A stretch of 64,000 nt of DNA from Undibacterium piscinae (GCA_003970805.2 CP051152.1:4030001-4094000), one strand, 5' to 3'; positions 9,055 to 19,600 are shown, counted from the stretch's first letter. The notes: a model not told the origin generated them from the letters alone. Numbers and translations are program-made.

Positions 9055-9264
9055 GTAGCCTGTCCTTTGTTAAAAAACGTGCACCAGCAGGTGCTTTTGT
9101 TGTGTTGCAATGGCTTGTTTGAATCTGCGCGCTCTGATGTTAGCTTAGCTAATTGCCAAGATGATGCTTAAAATTTATGACCTGCTCATGACGATTTACA
9201 GCTGCTTACAGATTCCGGAGTAACTATTGCGGTTTCGCTGTGCCTGGTAACTAGCAGGGCGAGT

Positions 9265-10653
9265 TCAATGCGCATTTTGTCGTTTCAGCACCACACTGAT
9301 GGTGCGCACGATGATCCACAAGTCCAGTGATAGAGACCATTTACGGACGTAGTCGAGATCAAACTCTATCCTGGCCTTCATCTTGTCCAAGGTGTCGGTT
9401 TCTCCGCGCAGGCCATTCACTTGCGCCCAACCGGTAATCCCGGGGCGCACCTTGTGGCGCAGCATGTAACCCTTGATCAGTTTGCGATACATTTCATTGT
9501 GGGCGACCGCATGTGGGCGTGGCCCGACTATGCTCATGCGACCTTGCAAAACATTGATAAACTGAGGTAGTTCATCGAGCGAACTGCTGCGTAAAAACTT
9601 GCCTATGCGGGTCACGCGTAAATCATTTTTTTTAGCCTGCACCACATTCGGGCCATCATCGTTAGCCGTCATAGAGCGAAATTTATACACGATGATTTGC
9701 TCGCCATACAGTCCATAACGGCGCTGCTTAAAAATCACCGGGCCAGGTGAAGTCAGCTTAATTGCCAGCGCAATCACCAGCATCAGTGGCGTCAAGAGTA
9801 TTTGTATGAGACTAGCGAGCACGATGTCGCTGGCGCGTTTGATCAAACTATTGAGACCGATAAAGGGCGATTCACAGATGGCCACTACCGGTACCCCGCC
9901 TATGCTGTCAAAGCGTGCCTGCATCAGATCGAAGGTATACACATCGGGTAAAAAATAGATGGATGCCGTGGTGTCTTGTAAATCATCGAGTAATTTATGG
10001 ATGCGTGTTTGCGCCGACATAGGCAGGCTGATGAATAAAACCTTGATCTGATGTTCGCGTACATAGGCTGCTACATCGTTCATTTTGCCCAATAAAGCTG
10101 CTGGTATTTCTAGCTGACTGCGCGGCTCAGTTCTATCTTCAAAATAGCCGGACAATCGCATATTCAGATTGCCGTTGTCGCGCAGACGTGCGCTCAATTT
10201 GAGCCCGGCTTCGCTGGCACCGACAATCACCACCGATAGTATTTCTCCCTCTTTGCGTAAATTTTGTGTGATTTTGCGTAAGCTCAGATGGCTGGCAAGG
10301 AGTGCAAACGGTGTCAGTACAAACCACAGCAACAGAACTATTGCAGAGAATTGCCGTGATAAACCCGAGGCATAGCCAATAAATGCCAGGATTGCCACGA
10401 TGCTGAGCCAGCCGGTAAAAATATCACGCCCGTAAGCGAGCAGTCCGCCGCTACGCCAACTGCGCGCCGGATCGACTTGTTCGTACACAAAAGACGAAAT
10501 AAAAAAGGCGATAATCGTCAACACCAGATACAAACCACTAAATGTCTCATGCATCAGGATCGTGATCAGATATAGGGCAATGGTGATGATAAAGGGGTCT
10601 AACAGGCGTTCAAAAAATGACACCATCGGTAGTTCGCTGTGGTTCTTGATCAT
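9265..10653 (-). CDS. Undecaprenyl-phosphate glucose phosphotransferase (polyprenyl glycosylphosphotransferase)
   Basis: The protein has 462 residues. Four to five membrane helices occupy residues 12-130, a CoA-binding-like domain about 135-260 (VVIVGASEAGLKL), and the bacterial sugar transferase catalytic domain 265-460. The catalytic part shows KRASDIVLA, VYKFRSM, RIGKFLRSSSLDELPQF with the DE pair, SIVGPRPHAV and RPGITGWAQVNGLRGET. Such enzymes put the first sugar-1-phosphate, usually glucose, onto undecaprenyl phosphate at the inner membrane to start exopolysaccharide or capsule repeats. It follows the CAAX-protease gene on the same strand with a 55-base gap, consistent with an operon. 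Other EPS genes are 35 kb away, where the cluster is broken. Confidence 0.88.
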   Translation of the reverse strand: MIKNHSELPMVSFFERLLDPFIITIALYLITILMHETFSGLYLVLTIIAFFISSFVYEQVDPARSWRSGGLLAYGRDIFTGWLSIVAILAFIGYASGLSRQFSAIVLLLWFVLTPFALLASHLSLRKITQNLRKEGEILSVVIVGASEAGLKLSARLRDNGNLNMRLSGYFEDRTEPRSQLEIPAALLGKMNDVAAYVREHQIKVLFISLPMSAQTRIHKLLDDLQDTTASIYFLPDVYTFDLMQARFDSIGGVPVVAICESPFIGLNSLIKRASDIVLASLIQILLTPLMLVIALAIKLTSPGPVIFKQRRYGLYGEQIIVYKFRSMTANDDGPNVVQAKKNDLRVTRIGKFLRSSSLDELPQFINVLQGRMSIVGPRPHAVAHNEMYRKLIKGYMLRHKVRPGITGWAQVNGLRGETDTLDKMKARIEFDLDYVRKWSLSLDLWIIVRTISVVLKRQNAH

Positions 10654-10708
10654 GACTTCCTCTCTGCTAATGCGGCTTACGCTCGCTCGGTGCTGGCAGC
10701 AATCAGCC

Positions 10709-11419
10709 CTACCAATAATGCCAATTGCCGCTGTAAATCACCCAGACCCCAAGTAAGCCATTGGTTACCGCATGTGCAATGACCACCGTCCATAAACTAC
10801 CGCTACGCATATACAGCCAGTTATAGCTGATACCGGCGACCAAACCGGCCAGCCACAAATGATGTTCAAAGGCGAACAGCAGGGCGGTAATGACGAAGGC
10901 GTTGAGACCAATAAAGGCCGGTTTGAGCGTTAAAAAATCTTGTTGTGTGATCCAGCGCAGCAGCAAGGAGCGCCAAAACAATTCTTCCATGATGGGCACG
11001 ATCAGAGCGGCGCCAACTAAACGCGGCAGTACCAGACGCCAGTCTAGTTGGCCGGCGATGCGCGGATCAAAACCAGCCGAATCCCCCAGCTTCATCCAAT
11101 CTGCACTCAAGTTGATCCAAGCCACAAAAACCGCCGCACCCGTGATGATGGCCAGCAGATAGTGCGGCTGATGCGAGGCTTGGTTGATCTGGCTCACTAG
11201 CGTGTGGCGTTTTAAGCGCCAATCGCTAGTGCGATGTAGCTCCAGATAAGCACGCCGAAAGCTGAATAAAAGTAGCGCTACCACGCCAATTTTGACTGGA
11301 TATAGCCAGCGTAATTGATCCGCTGTCCAGCCAGCTCGCAGCAAGATATCGGCGATAAAAATAAACAGCAGATATGCCGCGAAAGGCAGGGCTCGCTGTA
11401 AAAAAGCAGGTTCAAACAT
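10709..11419 (-). CDS. PEP-CTERM-associated CAAX prenyl protease-like membrane protein (CPBP family)
   Basis: The protein has 236 residues and about six to eight membrane helices. The CPBP/Abi signature is present: EELFWRSLLLRW near residue 143, FAFEHHLW near 192, and an HAVTNGLLGVW segment near 215, which together supply the Glu, Arg and His residues of this intramembrane protease family. The overall form matches the subgroup that travels with exosortase and PEP-CTERM genes. PEP-CTERM-type proteins are encoded at 12264 and 45342, supporting that link. No exosortase gene is in the window. The exact proteolytic role of this subgroup is not established. Confidence 0.78.
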   Translation of the reverse strand: MFEPAFLQRALPFAAYLLFIFIADILLRAGWTADQLRWLYPVKIGVVALLLFSFRRAYLELHRTSDWRLKRHTLVSQINQASHQPHYLLAIITGAAVFVAWINLSADWMKLGDSAGFDPRIAGQLDWRLVLPRLVGAALIVPIMEELFWRSLLLRWITQQDFLTLKPAFIGLNAFVITALLFAFEHHLWLAGLVAGISYNWLYMRSGSLWTVVIAHAVTNGLLGVWVIYSGNWHYW

Positions 11420-11624
11420 AAGTCGCTCTCATCTAAGCAGGCTGCGTGGTTGGGGGGGCTTTACCTGGCGGTCGCTCGCATTGGCGACAGCGCAGAACGA
11501 CACAGTCTATGTTGTCTTTATTACAGTGGGATGACAGTTGAAGTTAGTTAGCGAGCTGCGCCGCGATGCCTTGATACCTGCATAAATATCTGCATAAATA
11601 ACTGAATATTTTTTGCCTGCATAG

Positions 11625-11695
11625 CCGCATACGTATATCCCATGCGGGCTAGCGGGCATATGCCTTGGACAGGCGCATGGGCATTGCGCGAGCGG
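11625..11695. repeat. REP-like intergenic palindrome, copy A
   Basis: The arm atatcccatgcg at 11635-11646 pairs with cgcatggg at 11674-11681 over eight bases. The reverse complement aligns with copies near 33487-33547 and 45045-45105, sharing the core cccgcatgggatat and an upstream catgcgc word at the same spacing. All three are intergenic. Confidence 0.6.
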
Positions 11696-12091
11696 CCGGT
11701 GCCTATTTTTTTCTAAACATGTGGTGGACGGGGGCGCAGCAAAGCCAAAGAGAATGCGGCCTAAGCTAGGGCAGCAATTTATCTGCGACGCCTTAAGCGT
11801 AGGCAGTGCTGGACCCATAAAACGAGCAAAGTTCGGAGGTCAAAACTAGGCCTAGCTGCCATCACTGATTTTTATGTCTGCAATTTTTAGTCAATTTGAA
11901 TAAAAAAATCTAGCTATTTTTTCTATTAAATTCCACAAGGAAACATAATTTTTAATTAAGACAGTTAAACCCGGTTTTGATAGTCCATACGGCTTATGGA
12001 ACTAAGCTGAACGGCGCATGTATTAGCTGCTTGCTATGGTGAAGATTGCCAAACTAGGGCTCTACACTGGCTGCACTTGTGAAGAGTTGTT

Positions 12092-12170
12092 AGGACCCGG
12101 TAGCCAGTGGTTTGAGATCAGAGTCTTGCGGTAGGGAGTCTGATCTCAAACAGCAGTTATACAGGACCCG
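12092..12170. repeat. Long hairpin flanked by 8-bp direct repeats upstream of the PEP-CTERM gene
   Basis: Arms at 12110-12125 and 12136-12151 pair at 15 of 16 positions (gtttgagatcagagtc against gagtctgatctcaaac) around a 10-base loop. The structure is bracketed by aggacccg at 12092-12099 and 12163-12170. Direct repeats outside an inverted repeat resemble the target duplication of a very small mobile element; a regulatory hairpin in the leader of the downstream gene is the alternative. Confidence 0.6.
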
Positions 12171-12263
12171 AGTTTCACTTGAAATTGCTAGCCTGGTGCT
12201 AGCGCAAATTAAGAAGTTTTTTAAATCTATCGAAACATCCTTACTCATTCTTGGAGTCTTAAA

Positions 12264-13061
12264 ATGAAATTTCAATTAAAAACCCTGGTTGCTGCAGTTG
12301 CCCTGATCGGCGCTACTGGCTCTGCTTTCGCTGCTGTTCCTAATGTTGATGCTGCGACTGGTAGTGCATTGTTGTTCTACGTGTTTGATGACGTTACTAA
12401 ATCTTCTTATGTCCAAGATTTAGGTAAAACTTATGCATCATTCTTGCCTGCTTCCGCAACTGCTGATCAAACTTTTGGTATCAGTAGCCACACAGCATCA
12501 TGGAATGCTTACCTGGCTTCAGTCTCTGGCAATCTAGGTCATTCGACTTGGGGTGTCTTCGCAGGTAATAGTGTCGCTGCAAATAATGGCGGTAAGGGTT
12601 TTTTGACGACGATGCGTGATGGCGATAGTTCTGCTGCTCAAACGTCCTCTTCCGCTCAAAGTTCTGTTGCAGGATTTTTTAAAACTTGGATAGCTGCCGT
12701 GAATACTCAAAATACAAACTCTGGCACATCGTTATCCGATGGTTACTTTACTGATATCCAAGGTACAAACTCGCAGAATATCGTTAATGGTGTCGCTCAT
12801 GACGGCGGCGCGAAGTTAAAGTTTAAAACTGATAATTTTGTGGGTACTGATTCAGTATTCCATCGTTTAGCGTTGGGTACTACAGTAACAGACACTAGCT
12901 ATGCGAACGTCAATGGCGTTTCGAAATTCAGCTTTGATGGCAATAACCTGAAATACACAGTCGCAGTAGCGGCTATCCCTGAGCCTAGCAGCTACGCCAT
13001 GATGTTGGCTGGCTTGATGCTGGTCGCCGGTGTTGCACGTCGTCGTCACTTAAACAAGTAA
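12264..13061 (+). CDS. PEP-CTERM sorting-domain protein
   Basis: The protein has 265 residues. A signal peptide (LVAAVALIGATGSAFA) leads a Ser/Thr/Asn-rich body with no recognised enzyme motif. The C-terminus is a textbook PEP-CTERM tag: IPEPSSYAMMLAGLMLVAGV followed by ARRR. Proteins with this tail are cut and anchored or exported by exosortase in polysaccharide-producing bacteria. The body has no cysteine and looks like a beta-rich surface or matrix protein. The start has a good ribosome-binding site (ttggagtcttaaaATG). A hairpin follows the stop. No exosortase lies in the window, so processing depends on one elsewhere. Confidence 0.85.
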   Translation: MKFQLKTLVAAVALIGATGSAFAAVPNVDAATGSALLFYVFDDVTKSSYVQDLGKTYASFLPASATADQTFGISSHTASWNAYLASVSGNLGHSTWGVFAGNSVAANNGGKGFLTTMRDGDSSAAQTSSSAQSSVAGFFKTWIAAVNTQNTNSGTSLSDGYFTDIQGTNSQNIVNGVAHDGGAKLKFKTDNFVGTDSVFHRLALGTTVTDTSYANVNGVSKFSFDGNNLKYTVAVAAIPEPSSYAMMLAGLMLVAGVARRRHLNK

Positions 13062-13072
13062 TTTGATGCAAA

Positions 13073-13117
13073 AGAACTCGCCTGTATCGGCTGTATCTGC
13101 TGTATAGGGCGAGTTCT
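13073..13117 (+). terminator. Hairpin after the PEP-CTERM gene
   Basis: A perfect 10-bp stem (agaactcgcc at 13073-13082, ggcgagttct at 13108-13117) with a 25-base loop starts 11 bases after the stop codon. It lacks a clear T-run, so it may act as a weak terminator or an mRNA 3'-end stabiliser. Confidence 0.55.
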
Positions 13118-13234
13118 TAGTCTTGATGGTGTCGTCTGTGGCGAGGTGTTTGCCTTGTCGTATTTGTCTTAGCTTGTGCCCGAATTGTTCGCCTAATTTA
13201 CTCTTCTTTTTAATTTTAATAGATGGAAATGATC

Positions 13235-14527
13235 ATGAAATTTAAACTTATCGCTGCCGCTTGTGCTGCCCTGTGTTCAGTTACTGCCATCGCTGCCAGC
13301 TTAAATCCTGTCACTCAAGCTCCTGAAGTGACTTTCTACATCGCCGGTGCCTCAGCGCAAGAAAAAGCCGTGCAAGTAGTTGTCCTGGATCTTTTTCAAA
13401 CTCCTGGTGAAGTGGTAAAAATCAGCCAGGCTGCGGGTCAAAAGACTCAGGGTTGGTATGGTATGTCTAAGCCAGCCTTGACCGGTGGTGCGGCTAAGCG
13501 TCTATTCGTTGCTTACAATAAGACGAATGGTTCTAACGCCGGTGTAGCACAAGTTTTGTCTGATGCTAAAGCTGAAGCAGAAGCAAATATCGTTACTTTG
13601 GGTGCGGGTTGCACAGGTTCTGGCCTGGCTTATGCATGTACCGTGGCTGCGCCTACTGAAGCCGATATGGCTTTGTCGGATGTCTATCCTGGTGAAGCGG
13701 TGATCGGTGTCTTGCCTACAGGTCCAGGCAATATCGAGATCTCAGGCCTAACCGTGGTGACGACCGCGATGGAAGGTTTTGGTATCGCCGTTAATCCAGC
13801 ACTGTACGCCGCTTTGCAAACATCCCAAGGTCTGTGCGCTGGCGTTGCCGCTGCTTGCCAGCCATCGATACGCCGTGCTGACTATGCTAGTTTGGTGACG
13901 CTGGATGGTGCGATTAAAGATGCTGCCGGTTTACTGCAAAACACGGGCGATAACACTCCTTTGACCTTGGTGCGTCGTGTCGATAGCTCAGGTACCCAAG
14001 CTGCTTCTAATATTTTTTTCGCGAATAATGTTTGTGGCGCATTTGGCTATAAAGGTGCTTTGACTTTGTTGGGGGCGGGTGATTCGAATGCAGGTGTTTT
14101 TGATATTTTGGAAAAATCTGCTACTGGCGACGTAAAAGCCGCCTTGACCGGTACGACTACTAATGGTTATGCCCTCGGCGTGATGTCGTTGGAAAACGTT
14201 CCTACTGCCATACTTTCTGACTTTAAATTTGTCAAGATCGATGGCGTCAGCCCTAACTTTAGCGCTGCCGGTGTTGCCGATCCAAAAGTACGAAATGCCA
14301 TGGCTTCCGGCAATTATCAGTTCCAGGTTGAAATGACGGCGATGTATCGTACTACAGCAACCGCACAGCAACAAGCGCTGGCAAAAGCGGTTGTCAATGG
14401 TTTGAAAGATTCTACCAAGCATGATCTGCCTGGTATCGCTTACCTCGACGGTACTACTTACTCAGTCGGCGGCCAAGCATCACGCGTGAGTCGTTTGGGT
14501 AATAACTGCGGTCCATTGGTGAACTAA
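13235..14527 (+). CDS. Secreted protein of unknown function (about 430 residues, cysteine pairs)
   Basis: The chosen start gives MKFKLIAAACAALCSVTAIA, a clean signal peptide, with ggaaa six to nine bases upstream; an ATG at 13223 in the same frame would add four residues. The mature protein begins APEVTFYIAGASAQEKAVQV, reminiscent of periplasmic phosphate-binding (PstS-like) proteins, but I cannot confirm that family. Cysteines occur in pairs (GAGCTGSGLAYACT, LCAGVAAACQ, VCGAF, NNCGPL at the end), suggesting disulfides in the periplasm or outside. It lies between the PEP-CTERM gene and the TPS operon, closed by a strong terminator. No membrane segment follows the signal. Function unknown. Confidence 0.7.
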   Translation: MKFKLIAAACAALCSVTAIAASLNPVTQAPEVTFYIAGASAQEKAVQVVVLDLFQTPGEVVKISQAAGQKTQGWYGMSKPALTGGAAKRLFVAYNKTNGSNAGVAQVLSDAKAEAEANIVTLGAGCTGSGLAYACTVAAPTEADMALSDVYPGEAVIGVLPTGPGNIEISGLTVVTTAMEGFGIAVNPALYAALQTSQGLCAGVAAACQPSIRRADYASLVTLDGAIKDAAGLLQNTGDNTPLTLVRRVDSSGTQAASNIFFANNVCGAFGYKGALTLLGAGDSNAGVFDILEKSATGDVKAALTGTTTNGYALGVMSLENVPTAILSDFKFVKIDGVSPNFSAAGVADPKVRNAMASGNYQFQVEMTAMYRTTATAQQQALAKAVVNGLKDSTKHDLPGIAYLDGTTYSVGGQASRVSRLGNNCGPLVN

Positions 14528-14581
14528 TATTTATCTAGGATGTAGCGATATTGGAAAAGCCCTAGTGGCTTTCCGGTATTA

Positions 14582-14617
14582 AAAAAGCGATCGCTCTTTT
14601 GAGAGTGATCGCTTTTT
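14582..14617 (+). terminator. Rho-independent terminator
   Basis: aaaaagcgatc at 14582-14592 pairs with gatcgcttttt at 14607-14617, extended by ctc/gag toward the loop, giving an A-run before and a T-run after the stem. It ends the 13235 gene and separates it from the TPS operon. Confidence 0.85.
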
Positions 14618-14865
14618 GATTTGCCCGAATTTTAAGTTGAATTTTAAGCTGGAATTTGAGCAGAGATTTGAGCTGAATTAAGCTAGCTTTTGAACCCGTT
14701 TTTTGCGTCATTCCGATGTGCGTAGAAACTCTTTTTTTCTTTTACGATGACATCATCAATCCTATCTGGCCTCGCTAAGCAGGCGATCTACGCTCACAAC
14801 AACATTCCGCTCTGTTGGGACTGAAACTGTTGTTGTTTCGGAGTGTGCGTCATCAGCTAGTAATA

Positions 14866-16545
14866 ATGAAAACAGATAATTCTTTTGCCATGAAAATCAA
14901 TTCAAAAATCCCCTTTTGCAAGCAATATGTTGGCTCCTCGCGTGCTGTGAAATCTACTTTTTTTTGTACGCTGCTGGCGCTTGCCATGCTGCCGGTTCAG
15001 GCGCAAGAAAAGCCTGCTGCGGCGCTGGTGAAAAGTGCAGATAATCTGCCAATTTTCAATATTTTTGAATACAAGATAGATGGCAATAGCCGCCTCACGG
15101 ATCAGCAAGTAGAACGTGCGGTGCTGCCGTATATGGGCGAGCAAAAAACCTTGGCGGAAGTTGAGTCTGCCCGCGCATCCTTGGAGCGCGCCTATCACGA
15201 TGCTGGTTATTTGACGGTCCTAGTGTCTATCCCTGAGCAGAATGTCGATACCGGTGTGGTTGAGCTACTTGTGCTCGAGGCTACCGTGGAACGCCTGCGT
15301 GTTAAGGGCTCTGAATATCATACGCTGACAGGGATTAAGGCGGCCGTGCCAGAATTGGCAGAAGGCAATGTACCGAATTTTACGCAGATGCAGCTAGAGT
15401 TAGCTGCGGTGAATCGTAGCGCCGATTTAAAAGCCACACCAGTGCTGCGGGCCGGTAAAGCACCTGGCACGGTCGAGGTGCAATTAGATGTAGAGGATCA
15501 ATTACCTTTGCATGGCAATCTCGATTTAAGTAATCGCCAATCACCGAATACCAGCGCGATGCGTCTGGCTGCTTCGCTGCGTTACGATAATCTGTGGCAA
15601 CGTGCGCATAGTCTGGGTGTGACAGCGCAGACTTCGCCGCAAAAACCGGATGAAGTGCGGGTACTGGCAAGCACCTATGTTGCGCCTGTCAGTGACGATG
15701 GTGCTGCGCTCACTGCGTATTGGGTGCATTCGCGCAGTACCCTGACCACGCTGGCAAACGCACCTGGGCTGGGTGTGCTGGGTAATTCAGATATCTTAGG
15801 GCTGCGTTACGCCTTGCCCTCTAAAAGCTTAAATGATTACGCCTATACCTTGGCGGCCGGTACCGATTATAAAAACGTCAAACAGTCGGTGGCGGTGCAT
15901 GGCGCGGGAGCAGTCACTACCCCGATTACCTATATGCCCCTGGTCGCCACCTATACTGGTAGCTGGCTCAGTGATAATCATCCCACCACTTTAGATGCCA
16001 CCGCCACGGTGGGCTTACGTGGGGTGTTCGGCAACACCGATCAAGAATTTTCTGCCAAGCGCGCCGGTGCGTCAGCCAATTACATCGCCCTGCGTAGTGG
16101 CGTATTGCATGTGGAGAAATTTGGCGGCTGGTCGCTGTCCAGCAAGGCCGAAGTGCAGTTTGCCTCTGGCCCCTTGGTGAGTAATGAGCAATACACCGGT
16201 GGTGGTGCCGACAATGTACGTGGCTATCTGGAGGGCGAGTTAGCTGGTGATGAGGCGCTCAGACTGTCGTTTGAATTGCGTACCCCATCGTATAAACCAG
16301 CAGGCGAAACCTCAGTATGGAGTTTGACTGGTCTGAGTTTTTTTGATGCTGTGCGTTTGCGCACCCTTGATGTCTTGCCACCGCAGAGCAGCATTAAACA
16401 ATTGCGTGGCGTGGGCATGGGCCTGCGTTTGCTGGCGCCGCGTGGCTTTGCGCTGGAGCTAGATTGGGCGCATGCCTTAAACGATGCGGATGTTACCAAG
16501 GCGGGCAGTAATCGCCTGCATGCACGTTTGCTCTGGGAGTATTGA
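14866..16545 (+). CDS. TpsB-family two-partner secretion transporter (ShlB/FhaC/HecB)
   Basis: From the ATG at 14866 the product has about 559 residues; an ATG at 14890 or a TTG at 14815 are other possible starts, none with a strong ribosome-binding site. A signal peptide ends at PVQAQ. A POTRA-type domain follows (FNIFEYKIDGNSRLTDQQVE ... YHDAGYLTVLVSIPEQNV), then a second POTRA-like segment and a 16-strand barrel of the ShlB type. The L6 motif appears as NVRGYLEGEL near residue 450. The C-terminus ends LLWEY with the aromatic final residue typical of outer-membrane barrels. TpsB proteins export their TpsA partner across the outer membrane, and the partner gene starts at the TpsB stop codon. 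Confidence 0.92.
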   Translation: MKTDNSFAMKINSKIPFCKQYVGSSRAVKSTFFCTLLALAMLPVQAQEKPAAALVKSADNLPIFNIFEYKIDGNSRLTDQQVERAVLPYMGEQKTLAEVESARASLERAYHDAGYLTVLVSIPEQNVDTGVVELLVLEATVERLRVKGSEYHTLTGIKAAVPELAEGNVPNFTQMQLELAAVNRSADLKATPVLRAGKAPGTVEVQLDVEDQLPLHGNLDLSNRQSPNTSAMRLAASLRYDNLWQRAHSLGVTAQTSPQKPDEVRVLASTYVAPVSDDGAALTAYWVHSRSTLTTLANAPGLGVLGNSDILGLRYALPSKSLNDYAYTLAAGTDYKNVKQSVAVHGAGAVTTPITYMPLVATYTGSWLSDNHPTTLDATATVGLRGVFGNTDQEFSAKRAGASANYIALRSGVLHVEKFGGWSLSSKAEVQFASGPLVSNEQYTGGGADNVRGYLEGELAGDEALRLSFELRTPSYKPAGETSVWSLTGLSFFDAVRLRTLDVLPPQSSIKQLRGVGMGLRLLAPRGFALELDWAHALNDADVTKAGSNRLHARLLWEY

Positions 16546-16697
16546 TGACTACTTTAATCAACGCGTCTTGCCCTAGACCGCGCACGCTAATCAAGAAATC
16601 ACCTAGCAAACTATTCACCACGCTGTCCACCAAGCTGCCCAATAAGCTTCCCAATAAGCAAAGCAGCACTACCTTGACTGCCTTTAAGGAAAAAATC

Positions 16698-19600
16698 ATG
16701 TCTAGCACCCGCTATCGTCGTTTGCCCCTGGTTGCCAGCGTCTCGGTGTTAATGACGGCGGGTGTGCTGGTTTGCTCGAATAGTTGGGCTCAAGTGCCGC
16801 CGCGCCTGCCGCGGGTGGCTTTGCCGGCCGGCACTTTGCCAACTGGTGCTGCGTCGCAGCCGCTGGCCATCGGTAGCGCTAGCGTGCGTTCACCCTTGGT
16901 GGTGGCGGGTGCCTTTGATCCATATCGTGTGAGCGGCAATACCGCCACCATCACCCAAAAAGATCCGGCGGGTATTTTGGCATGGAGTAGCTTTGATATC
17001 AGCGCTGATGCCAAATTAGAGGTGTTGCAACCGTCGGCTACTGCGGTGTTATTGAATAAAATAGAAGGCGGGATTAGCCCTACGGTGATTGAAGGCATGC
17101 TCAATGCTAAGGGCCATGTGTACATCTACAATCCTAACGGGATTATCTTTGGCAAGAGCGCGACTGTGAACGTCGCTAGCCTGTTGGCTAGCAGTTTAAA
17201 GATAGACGATAAACGTTTTTTGAGCGGTTTGCTCGCGCCTAACCTGGAAGCGATTTTTGCCGCCGATCCTAATTATAAGGACCCCGTGACCGGCTTGGCT
17301 GGTGCGATGCCCGGTGCGGTAGAAGTCGAAGGCGATGCGGCTCAGCGCGCCAAATTAAGCGCCGCCAGCGGAGGCAAGATTATGCTGCTGGCCCCAAATG
17401 TGACGAACAACGGCATGTTGTTGGCGCCGGACGGACAAGTGGTGTTGGCAGCGGGTGGCAAGGTGTATTTGGCTGCGCCCACTGAACCTGGTATGCGCGG
17501 GTTGATCGTTGAGGTGAATAATAGTAATTTGCCGGCGATTGGCGGAGTCGCCAGCAATGGTGCTGCCACGAATGGTACCCAGGGTAGTATTTCTGTAGAG
17601 CGTGGCAACGCCAGTATGCTAGGTTTTGCCGTCAATCAAATGGGAAGCGTCTCGGCCACCACCTCGATTAATTTGAATGGCTCGGTCTACTTACGTGCCC
17701 GCGCCGGGGCTTCTAAACAAGGTGAAGATACCCCCGCAGTTAGCACTGTGGGCGGGATTCTGACTCTGGGTAAAAACAGTCTGACCCAGATCGCGATCTA
17801 CGATGATAAATTGACCGCTCCGGCGGGGCCCGATGATCCAGCCTTCAAAAAGTCCAGAATCGATTTATTTGGTCAAAATATTTCCTTACAAGAAAATGCC
17901 AAGATCGTCGCACCTGCTGCTGAGGTCGTGATCCGAGCTAAGCAAGACCCTAGTGTGCATGACCTGCCTTTGTATGATGCTAGCAAACCCTATGCCGAAA
18001 GAAACCATAGCCATATCGATTTTGCGGCAGGGAGTTTGATCGATGTGTCCGGCGGTAAGGACACCAAACTGGCGATGGAAAACAATGTGCTGGAAGTGCA
18101 GTTATTGTCTGAGCTGGCTGATAATGTGCTGATGCGCCAGTCTACTTTGCGCGGTAAAAAATTTCGCTTCGATATACGTAAGAGCACCAATATTGCCGAC
18201 ATCAGTAAAGCCATCGCCAAGATCGAGGGCACGGTGGGGGAGCGTACCGCCGCTGGCGGCCGCATTACCGTCATCTCGGATGGCGAGATCATTCAACGTA
18301 GCGGCAGCCTGATGAACGTCTCGGGCGGCGCTGTGTCGTATCTGGATGGTTATGTCAACACCACAAAGTTGACCGCCGATGGCACCTTGTTTGAGCTAAG
18401 TACGGCCAGTGCGAATAAATTGTATGGTGGCCTGATCAATTTTCCGAATAGCCGCAGAAATTTTGAGAAAGGCTATACGGTCGGTAAGGATGGCGGTACG
18501 GTGCAACTTTCGGCACCAGTAATGGTATTGCAAGGCGAGTTTAAAGGCGAGACCATACAGGGGCTGTACCAGCGTGAAGTGGGTGCGAAGAACCGTGCGC
18601 TTGGAAGCAAGTTTAGCCTGGGCGGCAGCTTGTATGACTATGCCCGTGCTAGCGTGGAAGGTGCAAGCAGCAGCCAATTGAGCGAAAAGGCGGGACCTGA
18701 TGATGTCAAGAAAATCGCAGGCTATCAGGCTCAGATCGTTTTTAGTGAGGCAGGCGATGCGGGTTTGCGATTAAAAGACGAGGCTTTCGATAGCGACAAT
18801 AATCCTCAGCATGCGCTGCTCGCCAAGCGTCTTGTGCTCAATAGTGCCAGCTTGCAGCAAGCGGGATTTAGTCGTGTGACGGCAATTACTGCTGGTGATC
18901 TGGAAGTCTCTGCGCCGCTTGTGCTGGCAGCCGGCGGTGAAGTGGACCTGGGCGCTTACGGCAATTTGGATTTTAAATCCGGCATCAGCATGCCTGGCGG
19001 CAGCGTCATCGCTAAATCTATCAGCAAGCTCAGCCTCGCTCCGGGTCTGGCTTTTGATCTGGCTGGTCAATGGATTAATGACAGTAAAACCGCTAAGCCA
19101 GTACGCGATGCGATGGGCAACCCGATTGCCGATGTCGTCATTCAGGGTGGAAAAATCAGTTTCTCTAGTCCAAGAATCGAGATAGCTGACGGTGTGCGGT
19201 TGGATGTCTCGGCTGGTGCCTGGTTGGATGCACAGGGTAAGTTGAAAAAAGCCGATGGCGGTAGTATTGGCCTGACTAGCCTGTTCACGGGCTACAGTAG
19301 TTTTTTGCACTTGGGAAATAACTTGTCGCTTACCGGCTTTAGTTTCGCTAAAGGTGCGGCGCTCAGTCTGCGCGGCGATGGGATCAGCATAGGTGGAACG
19401 CCTGGCATCGCGACAGAGCTAGGCAAACAAGATACTCTGCATTTATCTGAGAACTTTTTTCAGCAAGGTGGTTTTTCTAGTTATACCATCGGTGCCCTGC
19501 AAGACTTGCAGCTAAACCCTGGTACGCAGATCACTCCGCAAGCCCTGAACTGGCGCTTTGCCGATCTCAACTCGTATAAAGCGATCGCCAACGGCGCTAT

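Larger units (their letters stand above)
11420..12263. other. 844-bp intergenic region with two repeat structures
   Basis: No convincing gene is present. It holds a REP-like palindrome (11625-11695), a small 'ctgcataaata' repeat near 11578-11600, an AT-rich tract (11880-11960) likely to include promoters, and a strong hairpin flanked by direct repeats (12092-12170). The ribosome-binding site of the next gene is ggag at about 12252-12255. Confidence 0.5.

Noticed and set aside
9055..9264. A Pho box or hairpin in front of phoB
   Set aside because: I looked for two CTGTCAT-like direct repeats and for a terminator of the upstream transferase gene and found neither convincingly.
11507..11818. 103-residue open frame on the minus strand upstream of the PEP-CTERM gene
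   Set aside because: It runs through the REP-like repeat, has no ribosome-binding site or family motif, and its composition (Cys, His and Pro scattered) looks random.
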